Source of the DNA: CAWHBO01 sp963827735
GTDB lineage: Bacteria; Patescibacteriota; Patescibacteriia; Patescibacteriales; UBA12075
Assembly (NCBI GenBank): GCA_963827735.1
Contig: CAWHBO010000003.1
Location: forward strand, 422,945-486,944
Length of the DNA stretch: 64,000 bases
Direction: 5' to 3'
Under the pieces are notes generated by a model. It was given only the letters and a program-made list of their open reading frames with translations. It ran no database searches and was not told the DNA's origin. The position numbers and the translations under genes are program-made. Shown here piece by piece: positions 7,866 to 17,079 of this stretch. Numbering within the stretch: the first letter of the stretch is position 1; every line of letters starts with the position of its first letter.

Positions 7866-9737
7866 TTATTCGTTTGATTTTTCAGCCAACGAGAGATCGG
7901 TTTCCCCTTTTTTACCCCCTGGTTTTATGCCCAGCAATTCTTCAAATCTGTCTTTTTCAATGGTCTCTTTTTCCAACAGTTCAGCGACAATTATCTCCAG
8001 CTTTTCCTTGTGCTCTGCGACAATTTCTTTGGCTATCACTTCTGCCCTGCTGATAAAACCGCTAATCTCTTCGTCAATTTTTTCAGCTACTTTTTCAGAA
8101 TAATCCCGCTGTTCGGTTATTTCTCTTCCCAGAAAAATCATTTCTTCTTTTTCGCCGTAAGTCCTTGGCCCCAAATTTTCAGACATCCCGAAATCAGTGA
8201 TCAATTTTCGCGCCGTACTTGTCGCCTTTCTTAAATCCGAAGTAGCTCCGGTAGTCACTTCTCCAAAAATTTCTTTTTCCGTAACATACCCCCCAAGAAG
8301 CACGGAGATTTCTTCAATATACTCGGTCTTGGTGTACATGTGCCTGTCCTCGGTTGGCAGCTTAAGCGTATACCCGCCCGCCCGCCCCCTGGCAATGATG
8401 GAAACTTTATGCACGGGATCAGTGTTTGGCAGCAAATGCGCCACGACAGCATGTCCTGCCTCATGATAAGCGGTTATCTTTCTTTCTTGCGGCGTGATCA
8501 TCCTGCTTTTTCTCTCCGGTCCCAGCATCACTTTTTCAATCGCCTCAAAAAGCTCTTCCATGGTGATGATCTTTTTGTTGTTTCTAGCCGCCAAAATCGC
8601 GCCTTCATTTAAAAGATTAGCCAGGTCAGCGCCTGAAAATCCGGGAGTGCGTTCAGCGACTCTTCTTAAGGACACTTCTTTGGCTAAAGGTTTTTTTCTG
8701 GCATGGATTTTAAGAATCGCTTCTCTGTCTTGGATATCGGGATTATCCAAAATCACCTGCCGGTCAAAACGTCCGGGCCTAAGCAGCGCCGGATCAAGCA
8801 CATCCGGCCGATTTGTCGCCGCCATAACGATGATGTTGACACTCGGATCAAAACCGTCCATTTCCACCAAAATCTGATTTAAGGTCTGTTCACGTTCATC
8901 ATGCGAACCTCCGAGTCCGGCTCCGCGCCTTCTGCCCACTGCATCTATCTCATCAATAAAAACGATGCAGGGCGAATTTTTTTTGGCTTTCTTAAAAAGG
9001 TCCCGAACGCGCGATGCGCCGACCCCGACGAACATTTCCACAAATTCTGAACCTGATATATGAAAGAAAGGCACGTCTGCTTCTCCTGCCACCGCCCTTG
9101 CCAGCAATGTTTTGCCTGTGCCTGGAGTCCCCAGAAGCAGAACGCCTCGCGGAATCCTTGCTCCCAGATCAAGAAATTTTTTGGGGTTGCGCAAAAATTC
9201 CACCACTTCCATCAACTCCTCTTTTGCCTCTTTCACTCCCGCCACATCTTTAAAGGTAACCTTGTTCTTTTGATCTTTAGAAAATTCCTTGGCCTGGCTC
9301 TGTCCAAACATCATTGCCCGTGAATTCGCCCCCTGCACGCTTCTCAGCATAAAGAAAACGAAGGCGCCAATCAAAAGGAATGGGATCAAAAATGGAAGGA
9401 TTGCCCCCAGCCAATAATTCCACCCCTCATTCTCTCTGACATCGATGTTCAAGCTGGAAATAATTTCCGCTGCAATCCCATAATTTTTAAAAAGTTCTGA
9501 CAAGGTTTCTCCTGTCTCTTTTTTTACAATCTCTTTCTTCCCATCTTTCAGTTTTACCTCAAGTTCTGTTCCATTGACAGAGATTGAATCAACCAGACCG
9601 CCTTCAATCTGCTTGATAAACTGCCCCATTGTCGCCTTTTCGGGACTGCTAAGACTTCCGTTGGTTAAAGCGAAGGCTGAGGCAATAAGCAGAAAAATAA
9701 CAAAAAATATTATAAAATTTTTAATCAAGTTTTTCAT
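7866..9737 (-). CDS. ftsH: ATP-dependent zinc metalloprotease FtsH
   Basis: A membrane-anchored AAA+ protease of 623 residues that degrades misfolded or regulatory membrane and cytosolic proteins. An N-terminal helix (about residues 6-24), a small extracytoplasmic domain and a second helix (about 112-131) precede the AAA+ domain. That domain has Walker A GTPGTGKT (residues 203-210), Walker B IVFIDEID and the second region of homology (NRPDVLDPALLRPGRFDR). The zinc protease domain carries HEAGH near residue 428. Length and order are standard. No Shine-Dalgarno sequence precedes the ATG. Confidence 0.98.
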   Translation of the reverse strand: MKNLIKNFIIFFVIFLLIASAFALTNGSLSSPEKATMGQFIKQIEGGLVDSISVNGTELEVKLKDGKKEIVKKETGETLSELFKNYGIAAEIISSLNIDVRENEGWNYWLGAILPFLIPFLLIGAFVFFMLRSVQGANSRAMMFGQSQAKEFSKDQKNKVTFKDVAGVKEAKEELMEVVEFLRNPKKFLDLGARIPRGVLLLGTPGTGKTLLARAVAGEADVPFFHISGSEFVEMFVGVGASRVRDLFKKAKKNSPCIVFIDEIDAVGRRRGAGLGGSHDEREQTLNQILVEMDGFDPSVNIIVMAATNRPDVLDPALLRPGRFDRQVILDNPDIQDREAILKIHARKKPLAKEVSLRRVAERTPGFSGADLANLLNEGAILAARNNKKIITMEELFEAIEKVMLGPERKSRMITPQERKITAYHEAGHAVVAHLLPNTDPVHKVSIIARGRAGGYTLKLPTEDRHMYTKTEYIEEISVLLGGYVTEKEIFGEVTTGATSDLRKATSTARKLITDFGMSENLGPRTYGEKEEMIFLGREITEQRDYSEKVAEKIDEEISGFISRAEVIAKEIVAEHKEKLEIIVAELLEKETIEKDRFEELLGIKPGGKKGETDLSLAEKSNE

Positions 9738-9826
9738 ATTTAAAATTTTAAATCATTTATTCTTAATGGTACAATAATATTCTATTTTTCTCAAAAAGTA
9801 AAGCCGGAGACAATCGGCGACCATGC

Positions 9827-9861
9827 AAAAACTCGCCCCGCAAAATACGGGACGAGTTTTT
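9827..9861 (-). terminator. rpsA rho-independent terminator
   Basis: AAAAACTCG and CGAGTTTTT flank an inner CCCCG/CGGG pairing. This makes a strong hairpin with T-runs directly after the rpsA stop. Confidence 0.85.
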
Positions 9862-9872
9862 AAAAAATAATT

Positions 9873-11141
9873 TTATTTTGTTTCTTTTTTCTTTGACTTC
9901 TTTTCAACGGTTTTATCAGTGTGAGCTTTCTTTGTTTCCTTAACTTTTTTTTCAACCTTTTCAACCTCTTTTTTCTCGTCGCTGCCAGTCTTTTTTTCAT
10001 TTGCATCTTCTTGCTTCTCTTCCTTTGCTTCCGGCTCATTGTTCTCATCTTTATAGGCCAGGCCTAAACGATGGTCTTTTGCTTCAATGGATACGATTTC
10101 AAAGTTCCTCACTTCCCTCTGATTGAATTTTTCATTAACTTTCTGCCTGGCAGCCAGATTCAATTGGCTGATATGGGCCAAACCGTGAATCTCATCATCC
10201 AACGAAACGAAGAGCCCAAAAGGATTTACTTTGAGGATGTGCCCTTTAACGATCTGGCCGATCTTGTACTTTTCAGCGACCGCCACCCAAGGATCCTGTA
10301 TCAATTTTTTGGCGCTTAAGAAAATTTTGGAGTTATCAAGGCTGATAACCTCCGCTTTTATGGCATCGCCTACGTTATACAAATCATTCGGGTTGTCTAT
10401 TCTTTGCCAAGCAAGTTCGGAAATATGCACCAGTCCTTCCAAATTTTCGCCAAAAGAGATAAAAACGCCAAAATCGGTTATGGCTGTGATTGTTCCCTCC
10501 ACGATGGTTCCAATTTTATACTTGGCGATCACGTCTTGCTGTTTTTCATTCCAAGCCTCTTTTTCAGAAAAAATGATCTTATCTTCTTTTTCGTCAAGAG
10601 TCATCACTTTTACGTCAAATTCCACTCCGGCAAAACTTCTTAATTTTTCCAATATTTTACTCTTGTCTCCGCCGTTGATTCTGGGATAATTTTCAGGCGC
10701 CAATTGTGATACTGGTAAAAATCCTGGAATCTGGCGATACTTTGCCAAGAGTCCGCCTTTGTTGGCGTCAATAATTTTTACTTTTATCACGCTCCCATTC
10801 TTGAAGGAATTGCGCAGTTCCATCCAGGCTTTTTCCTGCCCTGCGAACCTAAAACTCAACTCCAGTTCGCCATTCTCGTTTTCTTGATCAACGACCGTTG
10901 CTTCAACTTCATCTCCCGGTTTAAGCTTTGCATAGTCATCATCTTCCTCATATAACTCCGGACCGCGGACCACGCCGGTCAAAATACCCTTGATGTCCAG
11001 CTTAACCTCCGCTTTTGACGCTGAAATCACAATCCCCTTGATGGTTTCTCCAACCAAAGGTTCTTTAAAGTCATCAGCTGCCAAGAGCTTTTCAAACTCC
11101 AAAGAATTCATTTTATTTTCTTCATTTTGCATAGTAGTCAT
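9873..11141 (-). CDS. rpsA: 30S ribosomal protein S1 (four S1 domains, lysine-rich tail)
   Basis: S1 binds mRNA on the small ribosomal subunit. Four OB-fold S1 repeats are visible, beginning near VGETIKGIVISA, VIKVKIIDANKGG, VEGTITAITDFGVFISFG and VKGHILKVNPFGLFVSL. A tail of about 45 residues rich in K, E and T follows. The open frame extends upstream to 11270, but that part overlaps a structured leader and starts MSISLLGMRW, unlike S1. The ATG at 11139-11141 (MTTMQNEE) is chosen because the conserved acidic N-terminus begins there. No Shine-Dalgarno sequence is evident. Confidence 0.93.
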   Translation of the reverse strand: MTTMQNEENKMNSLEFEKLLAADDFKEPLVGETIKGIVISASKAEVKLDIKGILTGVVRGPELYEEDDDYAKLKPGDEVEATVVDQENENGELELSFRFAGQEKAWMELRNSFKNGSVIKVKIIDANKGGLLAKYRQIPGFLPVSQLAPENYPRINGGDKSKILEKLRSFAGVEFDVKVMTLDEKEDKIIFSEKEAWNEKQQDVIAKYKIGTIVEGTITAITDFGVFISFGENLEGLVHISELAWQRIDNPNDLYNVGDAIKAEVISLDNSKIFLSAKKLIQDPWVAVAEKYKIGQIVKGHILKVNPFGLFVSLDDEIHGLAHISQLNLAARQKVNEKFNQREVRNFEIVSIEAKDHRLGLAYKDENNEPEAKEEKQEDANEKKTGSDEKKEVEKVEKKVKETKKAHTDKTVEKKSKKKETK

Positions 11142-11182
11142 ACTTGTTTTTTTCTTTTTATTGAAATCCATTTTGAAAAATT

Positions 11183-11286
11183 TACAATAAAAAAAGACCA
11201 CTTTAACCTTTTTCGGGGCTACCGAAAATAAGTCTTTCAGCCACCTCATTCCCAAAAGGGAAATACTCACTGAAAGATTGATTATA
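11183..11286 (-). promoter_or_regulatory. rpsA promoter -10 and structured 5' leader
   Basis: On the minus strand a TATAAT box (11281-11286) is followed by an RNA of about 90 nt with nested pairing. CTTTCAG/CTGAAAG (11234-11240 with 11270-11276) encloses a TTCCC-AAAA-GGGAA hairpin. A TTTTCGG/CCGAAAA hairpin (11210-11228) and a T-rich stretch at 11189-11195 follow. No known riboswitch class was recognised. Autoregulation by S1 is a reasonable guess only. Confidence 0.55.
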
Positions 11287-11417
11287 GGTGATTTAATTTA
11301 AAAATACATTGCGAAATAACATTATCATAATAATTTAAAAAAAGCAAGGGGTAAAAAATAAAATAGGCCTTGTCCTATTATATTAATAATGTCAACATTA
11401 AAATAATTACTTTTTTT

Positions 11418-11450
11418 AAAAAACGGCCTGCAAAAAGCAAGCCATTTTTT
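11418..11450 (-). terminator. Terminator of the Dsb-like lipoprotein gene
   Basis: On the minus strand, TGGCTTGC-TTTTT-GCAGGCCG is followed by TTTTTT, 21 bases after the stop codon of the gene at 11471-12412. Confidence 0.75.
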
Positions 11451-11470
11451 ATCTAAAAAAGTTTTTTTTG

Positions 11471-12412
11471 TTATTGGCACCCCCCGGTTGCCGCCTCCCC
11501 TTCGGCGCTTAAGGTTTGATTGCATTCAGCCGGCGCCGTCTCAAAGGCTGAGCAAATCGCTGTTTTATAGCCTTCCGGCGTCCTGGCGGCATTCACTTTG
11601 CTTCCATTGATGATCAAAGTCGGAGATCCGCTCACGCCATAGCCCTGAGCAATCGCATCTTCTCCCTTTATCAAAGCGGCGCCTTCTTTTGTAACGCAGG
11701 CCTCCACCTTGCTCGCATTGGCTCCTGCATTTTTTGCCGCAGTTTTCCAGCAAGTAGCATAAGCTTCTTCCCCTTGGCGATAAATCGGATAACATTTTTC
11801 ATTTATCTCATTTACATATTTCCATAAGACGTCTTTGCTGTAATTCTTTTCAATGCACAACTGTCTGGCATCCTCAATGCCCTCAATCGGTCCATGAAGG
11901 GATTTTACGTCATTGATGTTGTCTGTGGGAACACTGGCAATGAAGTTGACGTTGATATCAGCTTTCGTTTTTAGAAGATCATAAACCGGCGCGAGCGCTT
12001 TTTCAGCGATCACCCCGTAAGGACAAAAACTCATAACAAACAGCTCCACTTTCGGTTTTTCTGATTTTGGCGCGGTTGAAGCGGTTTCTGGTGTTGATGA
12101 AGCCTTCTGGTCAGCAATTTTTTTCTCTGTTTCAGCAATATCCATAACTTGCGGGAAAAACTTGTTTCCGTCTTTTGTTATATATGTGATAACCTCTTGC
12201 CCGCTGGACATGTTTATTACGACTTTATATAAGCCATTTTCTTCAACCGCTTCTTTAACCGTAACTTCTTGGCCTGCTTGAACCAAATTGGTATTTATAA
12301 AAGACAAAGCTTTAACTTTTGCCTCGTCAAGGCTGACAACAATCATCTTGTCGCGTGAACATCCGGAAATCAGCAAAACAAAAACCAAACTTAAAAATAT
12401 AATTTTTTTCAT
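11471..12412 (-). CDS. Thioredoxin-fold (DsbA/GILT-like) lipoprotein
   Basis: A 313-residue exported protein. The signal sequence ends in the lipobox LISGC (Cys18), predicting a lipid-anchored extracytoplasmic protein. After a linker with AST repeats, a thioredoxin-fold domain starts at VELFVMSFCPYG, includes the helical insertion with several cysteines (LCIEKNY, EKCYPIY, ATCWKT, EACVTK) and ends with the cis-proline motif GVSGSPTLIING. The active site reads CPYG rather than CPYC, so only one active-site cysteine remains. Isomerase, reductase or thiol-storage roles are all possible. A second short cysteine-containing tail (GGCQ) closes the protein. Confidence 0.82.
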   Translation of the reverse strand: MKKIIFLSLVFVLLISGCSRDKMIVVSLDEAKVKALSFINTNLVQAGQEVTVKEAVEENGLYKVVINMSSGQEVITYITKDGNKFFPQVMDIAETEKKIADQKASSTPETASTAPKSEKPKVELFVMSFCPYGVIAEKALAPVYDLLKTKADINVNFIASVPTDNINDVKSLHGPIEGIEDARQLCIEKNYSKDVLWKYVNEINEKCYPIYRQGEEAYATCWKTAAKNAGANASKVEACVTKEGAALIKGEDAIAQGYGVSGSPTLIINGSKVNAARTPEGYKTAICSAFETAPAECNQTLSAEGEAATGGCQ

Positions 12413-12639
12413 AAATATTATTGTTATTAATTATTATATTTCAACTAACAAATATAAGATTATCAGAAAATATCCTTTAAGTCAAAACTTTAAGACAACC
12501 AATGCGGACTTAAAACAACAAAAACAACATATTGCTCTGGTTGAAAATTTTTCTTTATTTTACAAGGTTTCTATGTTATAATTTATACACATTCGGGTAG
12601 GAATACCTGGTTTTTGTATTTGATTATTAATTTTAGAAT

Positions 12640-15210
12640 ATGGGCAGAAGAAACAAAAAAAGCATATTAAGTTTTATAAGAATCCCCAGCTTAGATCTTG
12701 ACTCTGACACCAAAAAAGGAATTTTTATCATATTTATTTTAGCGCTGGGCGCTCTCAGCCTTTTGGGTCTCTTTGACAAAGCCGGGCTGATCGGAGAATA
12801 CCTGAAATCAGGCATAACTTTTCTTTTTGGCTGGGGTAAATGGCTGATTCCGATCATGCTCCTCGGGTGGGGGTATTTACTGTATGACGAAGGACGTTTT
12901 GAAGTAAGAGCAAAAAATTATATCGGCAGCTTTTTGTTCATTTTTTCTTTTCATGCTCTGCTCTTCCTTTTTGTACGGCGTGATCTTTGGGATCAAGGCT
13001 TAAGCGCCGGAGCAGGCGGAGGATACATCGGCCTCATCCTGGCAAATGCGCTCATAAATCTGATGGGGTTTTTCGCATCGCTTTTTACGGTTTTTTGTTT
13101 GTTGCTCGTTTCAATAATGGTTGCTTTTGACACATCGCTTATAAGGATGTTCGGCCCGGAAAGTTTTTTTGCAAAAATCATGTATCCCTTGCATTTTCTG
13201 TTGCGGAAAGTCTTTGGAATAAAAAGCGAGGACCGGGAAGAAACCGAAGAAGATCAACCCTCTGAAGAAGAAAGTGAAGAAGAAAACGAAGAGGAAGAGG
13301 AAGAAAACGAGGAAGAGGAAGAAAGCGATGATGAGGAAAACAATGAAGACGAAGAAGACAACGAAGAAGAATCTGAAGAAAACTTACGCGATGAAGAGAG
13401 CGAGGAAGAGGAAGAAGAAAAAGAAATTTTTATCTCAAAACCGATTGAGAAAAAAACACTGGACGATTTGTGGTGGCAGACGCCGACTGGAATTGATTTT
13501 GAAATTCCTTTAAGTCTTTTGGAAAGCAAGGGCGGAAAACCAACCAGTGGCGACATTGAAGAAAACAAAGAAATCATCAAACGCACTCTGGCAAATTTCA
13601 ACATCCCTGTAGATATGGGCGCAGTCAGCGTCGGACCGACTGTCACGCAATATACTTTCAAGCCAAGCGAGGGAGTTAAACTTTCAAAGATAACAAATTT
13701 ATCCAACGATCTGGCGTTAGCCTTAGCTTCTCATCCGATTCGCATTGAAGCGCCGATACCGGGAAAATCATTGGTGGGCGTGGAAGTTCCCAATCAAGTC
13801 AAAGCGGTTGTATCTCTTAAAGAAGTCTTAAATTCAAAAAGCTACAAAGAAAGAAAAAACAATTTATTCTTGGCACTCGGAAAAGATGTTGCTGGAGGCA
13901 CGTGGCTCAGCGATATCGGAAAAATGCCTCATTTGCTCGTGGCCGGCGCGACCAATTCGGGCAAGTCAGTCTGTCTTAATTCCATCATCATCAGCTTGAT
14001 GTATCAAAACACGCCAGATGATCTGCGCTTTATCATGGTTGACCCCAAAAGAGTGGAAATGACGGCATATGATAATCTTCCGTATTTGTTAACGCCTGTG
14101 ATCACGGATGTCAGCAAAACGATCAATGCCTTGAAATGGTGCTTGAACGAAATGGACCAGCGATACGATGTGCTCCATAAAGTCGGAACAAAAAATATCC
14201 AAAACTACAATGAACGGGCAAAAATAAAAATGCCGTATATCATATTCATAATTGACGAATTGGCTGATCTGATGGTCACTGCTTCCAAAGACATTGAAGG
14301 CGCCATCATCCGATTGGCGCAAATGGCCAGGGCGGTCGGCATCCATCTGATTCTCGCGACCCAGCGCCCAAGCGTTGATGTCATCACCGGGCTCATCAAG
14401 GCGAACATGCCGGCTCGCATCGCCTTTTCTGTGGCTTCGGGCACAGACTCAAGAACAATCTTGGATACGCTCGGCGCGGAAAAACTTCTTGGGCGCGGAG
14501 ATATGCTTTTTCAAACAGCGGAGATCTCAAAGCCGGTCCGCCTCCAGGGCGCGTTTCTTTCAGAGGCTGAAATTGAAAGAATCGCAAAATATATCATCAA
14601 AAAGGGTGGAAAAGGAAAATATCAAGAAAACATCACGGAAAGGCAAAAGGTCAACGGTATCGGCGGCGTCGGGCTTGATGGTACGAACGGCGATGAAGAC
14701 GAACTTTTAAGCGAAGCGAAAGAAGCGGTGGTTAACATGGGTCGGGCGTCCGCTTCACTGTTGCAGAGGAAGCTCAGGATCGGTTATGCCCGCGCGGCCA
14801 GCATTCTTGACCAGCTGGAAGAAATCGGCGTCATCGGCCCCAGCCGCGGCGCTAAGCCAAGAGACATCCTCCTTTCCAAAGAACAGTTCGCCGCCATGGA
14901 GTCGCAGGCAATCAGCGGCGTAACTCTACATGACCGCAAAAAAACGGAAATGCCGGAAAATTTTCTCGGCGCTCTCGATGAACCTGAATCTAAAACCATT
15001 TTTAAAAATGATGACGAAGATGAGGATGAAGAAGAAGATGATGAAGAAAATGAAGATGAAAATAATGACGATCAAGCTGAAGACGAAGAAGAGCTCGATG
15101 GCGAAGAGGCGGTTGACGAAGAAGATGAAAAAGATGATAATGAAAACGTCAAAACAGCACCCAAAAAAAGTTCCCCAAAAGACGATGACGATATGTTCTT
15201 CGCTAAATAA
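12640..15210 (+). CDS. ftsK: DNA translocase FtsK/SpoIIIE
   Basis: Septal DNA motor for chromosome segregation, 856 residues. Four hydrophobic N-terminal helices lie within the first ~170 residues. An extremely acidic linker of about 75 residues (poly-E/D with N and S) follows, then the RecA-like motor with Walker A GATNSGKS near residue 445, Walker B IIFIIDELADLM and the LATQRPSVDVITG segment. A C-terminal winged-helix gamma domain (RASASLLQRKLRIGYARA) recognises KOPS-type sequences. A second acidic tract of about 60 residues ends the protein, which is unusual. An extended -10 (TGTTATAAT near 12573) may be its promoter. Confidence 0.96.
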   Translation: MGRRNKKSILSFIRIPSLDLDSDTKKGIFIIFILALGALSLLGLFDKAGLIGEYLKSGITFLFGWGKWLIPIMLLGWGYLLYDEGRFEVRAKNYIGSFLFIFSFHALLFLFVRRDLWDQGLSAGAGGGYIGLILANALINLMGFFASLFTVFCLLLVSIMVAFDTSLIRMFGPESFFAKIMYPLHFLLRKVFGIKSEDREETEEDQPSEEESEEENEEEEEENEEEEESDDEENNEDEEDNEEESEENLRDEESEEEEEEKEIFISKPIEKKTLDDLWWQTPTGIDFEIPLSLLESKGGKPTSGDIEENKEIIKRTLANFNIPVDMGAVSVGPTVTQYTFKPSEGVKLSKITNLSNDLALALASHPIRIEAPIPGKSLVGVEVPNQVKAVVSLKEVLNSKSYKERKNNLFLALGKDVAGGTWLSDIGKMPHLLVAGATNSGKSVCLNSIIISLMYQNTPDDLRFIMVDPKRVEMTAYDNLPYLLTPVITDVSKTINALKWCLNEMDQRYDVLHKVGTKNIQNYNERAKIKMPYIIFIIDELADLMVTASKDIEGAIIRLAQMARAVGIHLILATQRPSVDVITGLIKANMPARIAFSVASGTDSRTILDTLGAEKLLGRGDMLFQTAEISKPVRLQGAFLSEAEIERIAKYIIKKGGKGKYQENITERQKVNGIGGVGLDGTNGDEDELLSEAKEAVVNMGRASASLLQRKLRIGYARAASILDQLEEIGVIGPSRGAKPRDILLSKEQFAAMESQAISGVTLHDRKKTEMPENFLGALDEPESKTIFKNDDEDEDEEEDDEENEDENNDDQAEDEEELDGEEAVDEEDEKDDNENVKTAPKKSSPKDDDDMFFAK

Positions 15211-15239
15211 CCATTTTAAACAGTTTAAGTTAACCTATC

Positions 15240-15268
15240 GTATGGAATATATTTCGATATTTTCCATA
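15240..15268 (+). terminator. Possible ftsK terminator hairpin
   Basis: TATGGAATAT and ATATTTTCCATA form an AT-rich stem with an ATTTCG loop just after ftsK. It is weak because it has no clean T-run and overlaps the start of the next gene's leader. Confidence 0.35.
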
Positions 15269-15281
15269 TGCTTAAAAACAT

Positions 15282-15932
15282 ATGATAATTTCTTGGATTG
15301 GACACTCGTGTTTTAAAATTCAAAACAAAATATCTTCAGACGGCATAACCCTGGTAACCGATCCGTTTGACAAAAGCACCGGTTTTAAGACACCGGCCTT
15401 TGAAGCGCAAATCGTGACCGTCAGCCACGACCATCATGATCATAACAACGTCGGTTCTCTCAAGGGAAACCCTTATGTCATTGATTCCGCCGGTGAATTT
15501 GATATTAAAGGAATTTCAATCCAAGGCGTAGAGTCATTCCATGACAATGCCTCCGGAAAAGAAAGAGGTGGCAACATCATTTACCGCATTGAAATGGACG
15601 ATGTCTCAGTCGGGCACCTTGGCGATCTGGGGCATGTTCTTGACGATAAACAGCTTGAGGTCTTATCCGGAATTGACATCCTCTTAATCCCGGTCGGCGG
15701 AAAGTTTACAATCAACGCCAAAACCGCCGCTGAAGTGGTTGCCCAGATTGAACCGCGAATCGTTATCCCCATGCACTACGCGACTCCAGAATCAAACATT
15801 GAAGGTCTGGATGACGTGCAAAAATTCGTCAAAGAACTCGGCCTGGTCCCCACGGAAGAAGAAAAATTAAAAATAACCAAAAAAGAACTGCCGCAAGAAG
15901 ATATGGAGTTGGTGATCTTAAAAAGATCTTAA
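15282..15932 (+). CDS. Metallo-beta-lactamase-fold hydrolase (UPF0173-like)
   Basis: A 216-residue MBL-fold protein. It starts MIISWIGHSCFKI, the hallmark of the Lactamase_B_3/UPF0173 group. The metal motif SHDHHDH sits at residue ~48, with further ligand segments at GHLGDLGH and PMHYATPE. Proteins of this group are predicted metal-dependent hydrolases; the substrate is unknown. It follows ftsK by 71 bases on the same strand. Confidence 0.88.
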   Translation: MIISWIGHSCFKIQNKISSDGITLVTDPFDKSTGFKTPAFEAQIVTVSHDHHDHNNVGSLKGNPYVIDSAGEFDIKGISIQGVESFHDNASGKERGGNIIYRIEMDDVSVGHLGDLGHVLDDKQLEVLSGIDILLIPVGGKFTINAKTAAEVVAQIEPRIVIPMHYATPESNIEGLDDVQKFVKELGLVPTEEEKLKITKKELPQEDMELVILKRS

Positions 15933-15975
15933 ATCTTTTAATAAGCGACAACTGGCTACGCTAAAGAAAAATATT

Positions 15976-16323
15976 ATGAAAGAATATATAAACACAATTA
16001 TTAGCGAACTCGAAGCAAGCAAAACTATTTTAGATTATCTATCAATGTTTGGTGAATTGGAGGAAAATGATATTGTAAGTTTAAAACAACAGTTATCTGC
16101 TGAGTACTTGCCTATTTTTGAAAAATATACACATGAACAAAAAATGATTCACGCTTTAGTGCACAAATTGTCTGAATATGATATTAAAAACTTAATTGAA
16201 ATGGCAAAAAATAAAGAGGGACAAAAAAATGTAAATTTACTTGCTTTTCACGATATTAATAACGTCGTAGGCCATCTTATGAACCACACCAATGACCCAA
16301 AATATAATTGTTGGAGATGGTAG
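15976..16323 (+). CDS. Hypothetical protein, 115 aa
   Basis: Predicted helical and charged protein (MKEYINTIISELEASKT ... NHTNDPKYNCWRW) with no family that can be recognised. It has no signal peptide or membrane segment. The carboxy end has an unusual NCWRW. Base composition is more AT-rich than ftsK, so recent acquisition is possible. It is followed by a bidirectional terminator at 16420-16443. Confidence 0.6.
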   Translation: MKEYINTIISELEASKTILDYLSMFGELEENDIVSLKQQLSAEYLPIFEKYTHEQKMIHALVHKLSEYDIKNLIEMAKNKEGQKNVNLLAFHDINNVVGHLMNHTNDPKYNCWRW

Positions 16324-16419
16324 CTGGATAAACAACGAATAATATTTTTTCTTTTCTCTGCTCTCGGTTTAAATTGTTTCTAGTCTGAATAATATTTAAA
16401 ATTATAATTTTTTAAAACA

Positions 16420-16443
16420 AAGCCCCTGGATATCCAAGGGCTT
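16420..16443. terminator. Bidirectional terminator between convergent genes
   Basis: AAGCCC and GGGCTT pair around CTGGATATCCAA, with A/T runs on both sides. It lies between the plus-strand gene ending at 16323 and the minus-strand gene ending at 16471. Confidence 0.75.
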
Positions 16444-16470
16444 ATAATTTAATAATGGAAAAAGATTTTG

Positions 16471-16752
16471 TTAATGATGTTCTGTCGCTTCAGGACGTTC
16501 AGAATCAGATATTCTCATTAACGCGGCGACATATTCAACTATCTTTATTGATGCCTCCGCTGCCTTCATCCGCATTTCGATTGGAGTGTCAACCAAAACC
16601 CCATTAACCATAATGTTCAATGTGCGACATGACGCTTTTTTATCATCTCTTATAAGTATGAATAGTGAATCTATACCACCATCACTGGCGTCATTAACCA
16701 TTGCAACCTGTAATTCTGCTACCTTTCTTTCTAACGGTGTATACTCATCCAT
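16471..16752 (-). CDS. Hypothetical protein, 93 aa
   Basis: A small soluble protein with no recognised family. The ATG is preceded by AAAGGAGGAATT on the minus strand, an excellent Shine-Dalgarno sequence unlike those of the neighbouring dnaA and dnaN genes. It lies 10 bases downstream of the 92-aa gene at 16763-17041 and is almost certainly in the same transcript. Confidence 0.65.
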   Translation of the reverse strand: MDEYTPLERKVAELQVAMVNDASDGGIDSLFILIRDDKKASCRTLNIMVNGVLVDTPIEMRMKAAEASIKIVEYVAALMRISDSERPEATEHH

Positions 16753-16762
16753 AATTCCTCCT

Positions 16763-17041
16763 TTATATTTTTGTAATGTCCTCTATTTTATAACTTTCTT
16801 CCGGCTGCCTGGACCAAAATTCTTCACTTGTTTCTTTGGAAACTTCAAAAAAATTCCGGATAACAACACTTAGATCACCTTCATACGCTTTGTTTAACCA
16901 GTTTTGGATAACATCCCTCATTCTTTGGTAACGAAAATGTTTTGTTGCCGGATCTTCAAAAATAATGCTTGCTTCATGAAGTTTGCCCTTAACCATAAAT
17001 GAATAATGTATAAACCAGTATGAGCCACGATCTTTTGTCAT
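16763..17041 (-). CDS. Hypothetical protein, 92 aa
   Basis: A small protein (MTKDRGSYWFIHYSFMVKGK ...), with alternating aromatic residues suggesting beta strands early and helices later. No family was recognised. It is first in a two-gene minus-strand unit with a near-consensus promoter (17080-17108) and a strong Shine-Dalgarno sequence, AAAGGAGG, 7 bases before the ATG. These expression signals resemble those of the 49-59 kb block. Confidence 0.65.
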   Translation of the reverse strand: MTKDRGSYWFIHYSFMVKGKLHEASIIFEDPATKHFRYQRMRDVIQNWLNKAYEGDLSVVIRNFFEVSKETSEEFWSRQPEESYKIEDITKI

Positions 17042-17079
17042 TTAATACCTCCTTTTTTGTTTTATTAAGTTGACAAAAG

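Noticed and set aside
11142..11270. Extended N-terminus of ribosomal protein S1
   Set aside because: The extra 43 residues do not resemble S1 and overlap a structured leader with its own promoter; a later ATG is preferred.
13254..13706. Serine-rich minus-strand ORF of 150 residues
   Set aside because: It is the complement of the GAA/GAG-rich acidic linker of ftsK, which yields TTC/CTC serine-like runs by chance.
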